NCBI GenBank assembly: GCA_021732245.1
Contig: JAKFVJ010000336.1
Span: 1-6,045, forward strand
From: Candidatus Obscuribacterales bacterium
GTDB lineage: Bacteria > Cyanobacteriota > Vampirovibrionia > Obscuribacterales > Obscuribacteraceae
Direction of reading: 5' to 3'
Length of the DNA stretch: 6,045 nucleotides
The notes under the pieces are model-generated. The model was not told the DNA's origin. It saw nothing but the letters and a program-made list of their open reading frames with translations, and made no database searches. The position numbers and the translations under genes were made by a program. Below, piece after piece: positions 1 to 5,207 of the stretch (positions within the stretch are counted from its first letter, which is position 1; the number at the start of each line of letters is the position of its first letter).

Positions 1-34
1 AAGTCAGTGGGGGAATTACGAAGGTGGGTTTAAT

Positions 35-640
35 TTACTTCAAACGAAAAGCCGCTTCTTTAGAGAAGTTCTCGAGGTCCGTTCTCAAGTCTTCATCAGT
101 TGAATCAGAAAGTGTGCCGCCTTCCTGGAATTTCAAATAGTCGGCTTTGCTTTTTAGATCGGCGAAGCGTTTGCTTAACTGCGCATAGTCGTTAGGTTGA
201 AGTTTTCCTTCAGCTTTTGATTGTTTGAGAAAATTGCCCATGTCGTCAAAGACTTGTGAAAGTGTTGGGCGTTGTGGTTGCGCGTTGCCTTGATTTATAT
301 AGATGGGTACTGCCCAACCATAGGGCGGCACAAAGCCAGGCGGATAGTGATACCAGGGATAATAGTAACCTGAAGGTGATCGCCAAAAACGATAGATGGC
401 TCCAGGCGTGGTAACGGTGTAGTAGTTTTGTCCGTAACCAAACGGCGTCGGCGTGCTTATTGTGCCGAACGGTGTTACATATTGGCGCCCGTAAAAGCTT
501 GATCCGCCAAAAAAGCTTGGACCTAAGTTGCCTCTGTTAGGATATGTCGTGCCAATTGGCGGACCGTTATCGTCACTTTGCGCCTCAACGGAGACACCTG
601 CAAAACAAGCAATGACCAAAACCAAGCACAGCAATTTCAT
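35..640 (-). CDS. Secreted Tyr/Pro/Gly-rich protein of unknown function, coupled to the kinase gene
   Basis: The predicted protein has 201 residues and an N-terminal export signal: M-K, a hydrophobic stretch to about residue 17, and an A-x-A-like cleavage site after VEA (residue 20). A VIAC motif at residues 9-12 resembles a lipobox but leaves a very short hydrophobic region, so type I cleavage is preferred. Residues 33-114 are strikingly aromatic, with 14 Tyr plus many Phe, Trp, Gly and Pro, two TPFG motifs (56-59, 65-68) and a YYYPWYHYPP cluster (92-101). Residues 125-201 are charged and predicted helical. I chose the ATG at 640 because the longer frame needs a TTG at 670 inside the kinase gene and would put ten polar residues before the signal. 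The ATG follows the kinase TAG by one base, implying translational coupling. No family is recognised; a surface or matrix role is only a guess. Confidence 0.82.
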   Translation of the reverse strand: MKLLCLVLVIACFAGVSVEAQSDDNGPPIGTTYPNRGNLGPSFFGGSSFYGRQYVTPFGTISTPTPFGYGQNYYTVTTPGAIYRFWRSPSGYYYPWYHYPPGFVPPYGWAVPIYINQGNAQPQRPTLSQVFDDMGNFLKQSKAEGKLQPNDYAQLSKRFADLKSKADYLKFQEGGTLSDSTDEDLRTDLENFSKEAAFRLK

Positions 641-641
641 T

Positions 642-2267
642 CTATTCGAGTTCCATGCGTACCGTATCAACTGCCGTTTTTTGTTTGCCGAAGAAGTTTG
701 CGCTTAGTCGCCAGAGGTCGCTTCTAAGAAGCTTATTGAAAGAGCCCTTTATTTCCAAATCCAGTCTTCCGTCAGGACGCCTAATGGAGCAAGTTGCTTC
801 ATAAGCGACAATGAGTGGATCAACTACTGTAACAGAACCTTTAAGAGCGCCTTGCCCGTACTTGGTGCTGATGACGCCTTCCAATTGATCCTCGTCCTGA
901 CTCAAAACGACTTCGGCCTTGTCAAAACAGAGTTTTTTCGCTAACGCGTCACTGAAATCTTTGTTATTGGCAAAGAGTTGATGATCGAATGTGGCTTTGT
1001 AATTACCGCTTAAATCAACCGGCTTGGCGATGAATTGATAGCCCTGGAAAACGACAAGCAAGAGAAGAACGAGAATTAAGATGCGTATGTTAAAGAACTT
1101 GCTCACGAGGTCGCCATGATCTTTGCCGACACCTTTTTCCTTGTACGGAAGCCAGCGGTTCATGTTGTCTTGTCCACATTTTAAGCAATATCGGAAATTA
1201 GCTCCGGTATTGAGTGTTTTGCAATTAGGACAAACACGACGCACCGGATCGCCAGGCATTTGTGCCGGCATGACAGGCGACTGCGGGATGGATTGGCGGC
1301 TTATCGCTTGAGACATCGGCGTTTCAGTCATAACAGGACTTGGTCTTGGAGCGGAGCGCTCGATTGCTCGTTGCAGAGACTGACGAAACTCTTGTACTGT
1401 GGTCGGACGCTCCCAGGGATTTTTCGACAAGGCGCGCAGCACTGCATCGCTTAGTTGTTCTGGAATTCCCATGTCAATTCGCATGCGAGATGGCGAATCC
1501 GGTACGACATTTAAATGACCGACGACAATTTCTGCTGTGTTTTTAGAATAGAAAGGCGGTCTGCCTGTAATCATTTCGTACATGATTATGCCGAGAGCAT
1601 AAATGTCCGAACGTGCATCAGCCTTTTTGCCGCGCAATTGTTCCGGTGACATGTACTGCGGCGTTCCTAGAATTGCTCCTGATTTTGTAAGAGCAACTTG
1701 TCCTTCTTCAGTGTCGTCTTTAGGCTCTTTTTTGGCAATTCCAAAATCGAATACTTTGATGAAATCATCTCGTCCGGCAGCTGCTGTAAGCATAATATTT
1801 TCCGGCTTCAAGTCCCTGTGAATAATGCCTTTGGCATGTGCTTCAGCAATTGCTGAACACACTTGTTCCATGATGTCCACGGCTTTGTGGAAACTCAAAC
1901 CTCTCGAGCGTTCAATGCGCTTGGATAATGTTTCGCCGCTCAAGAATTCCATTATCATGAACGGACGTTCGAGCTTGTCTATGCCCCATTCGATAATTCT
2001 TACGACGTGAGGCTCGTCAAGTTGCATTGTGTTTTGCGCTTCACGCACAAATCGTCTAACTAATTCTTCGTCATGCACCTTTTGCGTGTGCAAAACTTTA
2101 ATGGCGACTATTTCTTTGCTCTGGACGTTTTCCGCTTTGTAAACAGTACTAACTCCACCACGTCCTACGATGTTTATCACGCGGTAGTTATTCCAAAAGA
2201 TTTCTCCCGGCTTGAGTCCAATTGGATCGCCGGCGGCTTGTGGTTTTAGTTGTTGCCCTTCGTCCAT
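642..2267 (-). CDS. Transmembrane Hanks-type Ser/Thr protein kinase with juxtamembrane zinc ribbon
   Basis: This 541-residue protein phosphorylates Ser/Thr on protein substrates using ATP. A complete kinase domain lies at about residues 28-300: Gly-rich loop GRGGVSTVY (35-43), catalytic Lys57 in VAIK, helix-C Glu76, HRDLKPEN (150-157, catalytic Asp152), DFG (174-176), GTPQYMSPE (201-209), Asp221 and Arg287. All key catalytic residues are present, so it should be active. Thr194, Ser196 and Thr202 are candidate activation-loop phosphosites. A Pro/Ser/Met-rich linker (305-342) leads to a CxxC-11-CxxC zinc ribbon (Cys346, 349, 361, 364). One membrane helix follows (about 394-413), then about 127 extracytoplasmic residues, predicted beta-rich, with Cys447 and Cys493 available for a disulphide. 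The outside domain matches no PASTA or other sensor family I know. The ATG at 2267 has only a distant GGAG (2282-2285, 14 bases away). The kinase call is firm; substrate and signal are unknown. Confidence 0.96.
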   Translation of the reverse strand: MDEGQQLKPQAAGDPIGLKPGEIFWNNYRVINIVGRGGVSTVYKAENVQSKEIVAIKVLHTQKVHDEELVRRFVREAQNTMQLDEPHVVRIIEWGIDKLERPFMIMEFLSGETLSKRIERSRGLSFHKAVDIMEQVCSAIAEAHAKGIIHRDLKPENIMLTAAAGRDDFIKVFDFGIAKKEPKDDTEEGQVALTKSGAILGTPQYMSPEQLRGKKADARSDIYALGIIMYEMITGRPPFYSKNTAEIVVGHLNVVPDSPSRMRIDMGIPEQLSDAVLRALSKNPWERPTTVQEFRQSLQRAIERSAPRPSPVMTETPMSQAISRQSIPQSPVMPAQMPGDPVRRVCPNCKTLNTGANFRYCLKCGQDNMNRWLPYKEKGVGKDHGDLVSKFFNIRILILVLLLLVVFQGYQFIAKPVDLSGNYKATFDHQLFANNKDFSDALAKKLCFDKAEVVLSQDEDQLEGVISTKYGQGALKGSVTVVDPLIVAYEATCSIRRPDGRLDLEIKGSFNKLLRSDLWRLSANFFGKQKTAVDTVRMELE

Positions 2268-2300
2268 GTGTAAAGCCCAGGCTCCAATGTCAGCCAGGTT

Positions 2301-2318
2301 GGGAAGCTATAGCCTCCC
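2301..2318. promoter_or_regulatory. 18-base near-perfect palindrome upstream of the kinase gene
   Basis: The sequence GGGAAGCTATAGCCTCCC is symmetric at 16 of 18 positions. The only unmatched pair (A with C on the plus strand) becomes a G-U wobble in the minus-strand transcript. The 8-base core GCTATAGC is a perfect palindrome. It lies in the 88-base gap between the membrane-protein gene and the kinase gene, 33 bases before the kinase ATG. No T-run follows on either strand, so it is not a normal intrinsic terminator. On the minus strand a TATAAA element (2324-2329) sits just upstream, which would place transcription start near the palindrome edge, but no good -35 box accompanies it. A dimeric-repressor operator or a 5'-leader hairpin both fit. 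Confidence 0.45.
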
Positions 2319-2355
2319 TCAACTTTATACACAACTAACAAGCTTAATTATCTAG

Positions 2356-2727
2356 TTAAAACCACTGATAATTCATTTCTTCTGCCGATAAGTGCAGGCA
2401 GATAAGACTCCAGAACGCGATAAATCCGGCGCTGGAAATCTGGAATGTGCCAGTTGATGGCAGTTGTCCGGTTATTGCTAGACAAAGGAGTCCTGGTGTT
2501 ATCAGCAACACACAAAAAAGAGAAAGCTTTTTACAAACAGCCACAAGCGGTTTGCCGAAACGCAGACCTCTGGCACCCATGATGATTCCGGAGACACCAA
2601 TCAGAGCGGCAAAGATAAGTCCATGGTAGGCGGCATCAAAGCCAATGTGGCAGATAAGGGCGGCAAAAGCCTGACCAACGAGCGCTAGGGTGGCATCTAA
2701 GTTGAAATGTTCCAATTGTCCGGGCAT
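2356..2727 (-). CDS. Small membrane protein with four predicted helices, unknown function
   Basis: With the ATG at 2727 the protein has 123 residues. Four hydrophobic segments are seen at about 12-30, 35-53, 67-86 and 95-114, joined by short loops. The loop after helix 2 is basic (ARGLRFGKP, then CKK), which by the positive-inside rule puts it in the cytoplasm and both termini outside. There is no signal peptide, catalytic motif or family I recognise. The open frame extends upstream to 2871, overlapping the TPR gene, with another ATG at 2799. I prefer 2727 because a GGGGA Shine-Dalgarno-like site lies 8 bases before it and the protein then begins just before the first membrane segment. It starts 46 bases after the TPR stop and ends 88 bases before the kinase start on the same strand, so it is probably co-transcribed with at least the TPR gene. 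The upstream extension cannot be excluded. Confidence 0.72.
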   Translation of the reverse strand: MPGQLEHFNLDATLALVGQAFAALICHIGFDAAYHGLIFAALIGVSGIIMGARGLRFGKPLVAVCKKLSLFCVLLITPGLLCLAITGQLPSTGTFQISSAGFIAFWSLICLHLSAEEMNYQWF

Positions 2728-2735
2728 TGGCTTGT

Positions 2736-2740
2736 TCCCC
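2736..2740 (-). promoter_or_regulatory. Ribosome-binding site that decides the start of the four-helix membrane protein
   Basis: The minus strand reads GGGGA, then eight bases, then ATG at 2727. The in-frame ATG at 2799 lacks a comparable purine-rich site (its upstream sequence is CAAATTGCTG), so this element supports the shorter 123-residue product. Confidence 0.5.
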
Positions 2741-2773
2741 AGAAAAGCGGCACAAATAATAGCGCATCTTGAT

Positions 2774-3994
2774 TTATCTGTCTTTACTTGTTGCTTCATC
2801 AGCAATTTGCAAATTGTCGGCAACGAGCGGGCAGTCAGGGCATAGTTTCTTGGCTTCGCGCCACTTTTCAATTGCCTGTTGGCGATTGCCTTGCTTTAGC
2901 AAAGATAATCCAAGGTTGTTAAGAGCATTTACGTTTTTCGGATTCATTTTCAAACATTCTTGAAATGCTTCTGCTGCTTGGCTAAACAAACCGGATTGGT
3001 AAAGAGCACAACCAAGATTGTAGTGAACCTCGGCAAAATCCGGTTTCAGTAAAAGCGCTTGTTTCCAGACAGCAATAGCTGGTTGAAATTCATTTAAGTC
3101 ATAAAGCACGATGGCCAAATTATTGCGCGCTTGTGCATAGCCGGGATCAGCCTGCAATGCCTTTTCCAAGGTTGTCTTTGCTTGCGGATATTTTTCTTGT
3201 TTCCATTCAACAGAGCCCAGTTCGCTCAAGAGTTCAGCGTTATTTGCATTTTGTAGAAGTGCTTGTTTGAGAGCTGCTTCTGCCTTTCTATATTCGTCGA
3301 CGGATTCATAGGCGCGAGCAATTCGCAGAATATTGTCTGTAGAATTGTCACCTAAACTCTTAGCTCGTTCAAACTCAATTACAGCGCCATGTTGGTTGCC
3401 TTGAGCACTAAGGGCATCGCCTAAATCACGATGAATTGAAGCTTGATTTTGATCTAGTTTTAAAGCTTGCTGGTAAGCATTAACCGAGCTTGCATAATCG
3501 CCTTTGTAATAGAGCAAATGACCAAGATTGTAGTGAGCGCTTGTATAGTCGGGTTTTAGACGAATAGCTTGATAGAGATTTGGCAGAGCTGAATCGAGAT
3601 CACCTTTGGCTAAATAAGCTGTGCCTAGATTGTTGAACAATTCTGCTTTTGCTGAATCGAGTTCAATAGCCGATTTGTATTCTTCAATGGCTTTATCCAG
3701 GTTGCCTTGCTTCTTCAAGCACATCGCCAAATTATTGTGCACGGCAACATTTTTTGGTTGTCTTTGTGCTGCTGTTTTCAGCAAGGTGATTGCTTCTTCC
3801 AGATTGCCCTTGCGATAAGCGTCATTGCCTTTGGTTATGAGTTCATTGACGGAAGTAAATGCCGGCAACATGGAAGGAGCATCCGGCTTGGCTAATTTGT
3901 ATTGGTTCGATTGCGCCATACTCGGGCTTAAAAAGGCAAAACTCAACGCCAGGACCAAAACTGTCTTAACTGTTCTGTTACTTGAGGATTGCAT
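2774..3994 (-). CDS. Exported tetratricopeptide repeat protein with ten TPRs
   Basis: This 406-residue protein has a signal peptide: a basic N-terminus, a hydrophobic core at about 10-22 and a likely cleavage after SMA (27, before Gln). After a short linker, ten 33-34-residue TPR units fill residues 49-387, with canonical NNLG, A-Y/L and A--LKP positions. TPR arrays form helical solenoids that bind peptides or partner proteins, so a periplasmic or cell-surface scaffold or adaptor role is likely. The second half repeats the first in register (see the repeat entry). The last unit ends with a CPDC motif (385-388) that could form a disulphide; it lacks the following His of a c-type haem site. The gene is first in a minus-strand run leading to a kinase. 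The ATG at 3994 directly precedes the signal peptide, with only a weak GGGG upstream. No enzymatic domain is present and the partner is unknown. Confidence 0.93.
   Translation of the reverse strand: MQSSSNRTVKTVLVLALSFAFLSPSMAQSNQYKLAKPDAPSMLPAFTSVNELITKGNDAYRKGNLEEAITLLKTAAQRQPKNVAVHNNLAMCLKKQGNLDKAIEEYKSAIELDSAKAELFNNLGTAYLAKGDLDSALPNLYQAIRLKPDYTSAHYNLGHLLYYKGDYASSVNAYQQALKLDQNQASIHRDLGDALSAQGNQHGAVIEFERAKSLGDNSTDNILRIARAYESVDEYRKAEAALKQALLQNANNAELLSELGSVEWKQEKYPQAKTTLEKALQADPGYAQARNNLAIVLYDLNEFQPAIAVWKQALLLKPDFAEVHYNLGCALYQSGLFSQAAEAFQECLKMNPKNVNALNNLGLSLLKQGNRQQAIEKWREAKKLCPDCPLVADNLQIADEATSKDR
2834..3850 (-). repeat. TPR array: ten units, apparently two copies of a five-unit block
   Basis: Units read in order along the protein at about residues 49-82, 83-116, 117-150, 151-184, 185-217, 218-251, 252-285, 286-319, 320-353 and 354-387. 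Signature positions recur at an offset of exactly 170 residues: NNL at 121 and 291, LKPD at 146 and 316, HYNLG at 154 and 324, QGN at 198 and 368, AK at 211 and 381. A 16-base DNA stretch is identical at 3011-3026 and 3521-3536, 510 bases apart, and encodes the two HYNLG sites. Units 3-5 and 8-10 are the clearest pairs; units 1-2 and 6-7 are more diverged. Confidence 0.7.
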
Positions 3995-4017
3995 AACCAG
4001 GCTGCCCCACGTATATT
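3989..4017 (+). promoter_or_regulatory. Candidate promoter for the plus-strand secreted helical protein
   Basis: TTGCAT at 3989-3994 and TATATT at 4012-4017 are separated by 17 bases, the optimal sigma-70-type spacing. The -10 box matches 5 of 6 consensus bases, the -35 box only 3 of 6. Transcription would start near 4024, giving a leader of about 23 bases with an AAGGA ribosome-binding site at 4031-4035, 11 bases before the ATG. The -35 box overlaps the first codon of the divergent TPR gene. The same AT-rich element reads TAATAT on the minus strand (4013-4018) and could serve as a -10 box for the TPR gene, though no good minus-strand -35 box is visible. Confidence 0.4.
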
Positions 4018-4046
4018 AGCGCCGTAGACTAAGGACCCATCTTACA

Positions 4047-4484
4047 ATGACTCCACCAAAACTAAGCTTTTCGCGGCTGATAATTGCTTTTAATTTATTG
4101 CTTCCACTTACATTTTTTGTCTTTGCCGCCCCAACAGGCGTCGCCAAGCACGATCCCCGCTCCGGCGCTTTGAAGCTGGACAGGGCTCAAATGATGGTAT
4201 TTGGCTTAAACCGCGGACCGGATTCGGCAGGCTTTTATCTTTTGAAGTCCCTCAAGGAAACTCAATCAATGGCCCGTGTTTTAGACAAAGCAACTCGCCA
4301 GGTTGAACAGGCAGATGCATTCTATGCAAAATCCCGTGGCAGAGCCGATGATCGTTTCCTATCTAGTACGTATCAACAAGTAGCAAAGGCGCAAAAAACA
4401 GCCGAACAATTGCATAGCGAGCTTGCTACGGCCTACGATGATTTGAAGAGTTCAATTAAGCAAACGCTTGTGCGTGAAAACTAA
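4047..4484 (+). CDS. Small exported helical protein of unknown function
   Basis: This 145-residue protein is the only plus-strand gene seen. It begins with a signal peptide: Lys5 and Arg10, a hydrophobic core at about 11-27 and likely cleavage near FAA (27-28). An uncleaved N-terminal anchor is also possible. The mature part is polar. From about residue 64 to the end it is predicted to be almost entirely alpha-helical with heptad-like patterns (LLKSLKETQSMARVLDKA and later AKAQKTAEQLHSELATAYDDL), suggesting a coiled coil or helical bundle. No Cys occurs and no catalytic motif is visible. The ATG at 4047 is preceded by AAGGA 11 bases away. The gene diverges from the TPR gene across 52 bases and converges on the next minus-strand gene with overlapping stop codons. 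I do not recognise the family. Confidence 0.85.
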   Translation: MTPPKLSFSRLIIAFNLLLPLTFFVFAAPTGVAKHDPRSGALKLDRAQMMVFGLNRGPDSAGFYLLKSLKETQSMARVLDKATRQVEQADAFYAKSRGRADDRFLSSTYQQVAKAQKTAEQLHSELATAYDDLKSSIKQTLVREN

Positions 4485-5122
4485 CGACGGCGTCCGACAA
4501 GTTTGTAGGTAACACGGGCTCGCGGCTCTGGTAGTCCTTGTTTAACAATAGAAATGCGCTCCAAACCATTGAATTGCGCGTTACCCGAAACCAGTTGCAT
4601 AACTACAGCTTCTTGAGCCATTGTGTTGCCTATCGGGTGTTGGTAGCGAATGAATGCCGTTTGTCCTTCAACTTTGTCTACGATTATGGGCATTGAAGCG
4701 CCAGTGCTGGAACTTAGTGAATAACCGCTTGCGGCATTTCCTTTTATCTGCCAGGAATCATTGGTCGACGGAGCAAAGGCTCTTTGAGCGCCGGCGGCAA
4801 ATTCCGGCTGGGCTTCGACTTTGGTTCTCTGTCCGGAGACATTCCAGACGCCTAGAAAGTCGTTGGGTAATACAACTTGCCTGGTTGAACCGCGCATTGG
4901 TTGCATCGGCTGCGCGCTGTCCAGATCGCCTTGCTGAGACTGCCTGTTTAAGGATGTACCGCCCTGCATCGGTGGATTGACCATTTGTGGGGACGGATAA
5001 GCTTGCTGTTGTTGAACATAGCCCTGTTCTTGCACTTCCAGCTTAAATGGATCAGCCTGACCCGGCTGAGTACAGACGGCAATGGAAGCAGTGATAAATA
5101 GTGCTGCTAGGGCGCTGCGCAT
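4481..5122 (-). CDS. Secreted protein with Q/P-rich linker and predicted beta-rich C-terminal domain
   Basis: This 213-residue protein has a signal peptide with likely cleavage after GQA (residue 23). The Cys at 17 is preceded by AV and is a poor lipobox. Residues 30-82 form a low-complexity linker rich in Gln, Pro, Ser and Met. Residues 86-210 form a compact domain with alternating hydrophobic residues typical of beta strands. It opens with LPNDFLGVWNVSG, and this G-x-W near a first strand recalls lipocalin-like or other small barrels, a weak resemblance rather than an assignment. The C-terminus is basic (RRR). The ATG at 5122 has a strong AGGAG seven bases upstream (5130-5134) and its own promoter, so it is probably transcribed separately from the gene at 5208-6045. 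Its TAG overlaps the stop of the convergent gene. Confidence 0.87.
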   Translation of the reverse strand: MRSALAALFITASIAVCTQPGQADPFKLEVQEQGYVQQQQAYPSPQMVNPPMQGGTSLNRQSQQGDLDSAQPMQPMRGSTRQVVLPNDFLGVWNVSGQRTKVEAQPEFAAGAQRAFAPSTNDSWQIKGNAASGYSLSSSTGASMPIIVDKVEGQTAFIRYQHPIGNTMAQEAVVMQLVSGNAQFNGLERISIVKQGLPEPRARVTYKLVGRRR

Positions 5123-5129
5123 GCTTAAT

Positions 5130-5175
5130 CTCCTATATCTATAACGATTGTACAGAAGAAGCGGTGAAATGCCTA
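5130..5175 (-). promoter_or_regulatory. Promoter and ribosome-binding site of the beta-domain secreted protein
   Basis: On the minus strand, TAGGCA (5175-5170, 4 of 6 matches to the -35 consensus) is followed after 17 bases by TACAAT (5152-5147, 5 of 6 matches to the -10 consensus). Transcription would start near 5140, leaving a leader of about 18 bases that contains AGGAG (5134-5130), seven bases before the ATG. The promoter follows the hairpin at 5186-5206, giving a terminator-then-promoter arrangement between the two secreted-protein genes. Confidence 0.5.
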
Positions 5176-5185
5176 ACGAAGTTAA

Positions 5186-5206
5186 TCTGCGCGCTGACGC
5201 GGCAGA
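5186..5206 (-). terminator. GC-rich hairpin after the Q-rich secreted protein gene, possible terminator
   Basis: Two bases after the TAA of the upstream gene, the minus strand reads TCTGC, C, GCG, TCAG, CGC, GCAGA. This folds into an eight-pair stem with one bulged C and a TCAG loop. The following TTAACTTCGTT is T-rich but not a clean T-tract, so intrinsic termination may be inefficient. A new promoter starts just downstream, which supports a transcription boundary here. Confidence 0.45.
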
Positions 5207-5207
5207 A

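Noticed and set aside
641..670. TTG start at 670 for the aromatic-rich secreted protein
   Set aside because: It would add ten residues ahead of a well-formed signal peptide and overlap the kinase stop; the ATG at 640 is the natural start.
1123..2010. Several plus-strand open frames of 60-70 codons opposite the kinase gene
   Set aside because: They lie antisense to strongly conserved kinase motifs, overlap one another and have no domain features, so they are reading-frame shadows.
2333..2357. AACTA and TAGTT inverted pair in the gap before the kinase gene
   Set aside because: Arms of five bases separated by 15 AT-rich bases are expected by chance and form no stable stem.
2728..2871. N-terminal extension of the four-helix membrane protein into the TPR gene
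   Set aside because: The extension reads antisense-free but out of frame through the end of the TPR coding region, is polar and basic, and lacks a ribosome-binding site; the ATG at 2727 has one.
3011..3536. Identical 16-base direct repeats as a possible mobile-element or recombination footprint
   Set aside because: They fall at matching positions of TPR units 4 and 9 and are explained by internal duplication of the coding sequence.
4654..4980. A plus-strand open frame of 108 codons opposite the beta-domain gene
   Set aside because: Its composition is Arg, Leu and Trp-rich as expected from antisense reading, and the minus-strand gene has a signal peptide, promoter and ribosome-binding site.
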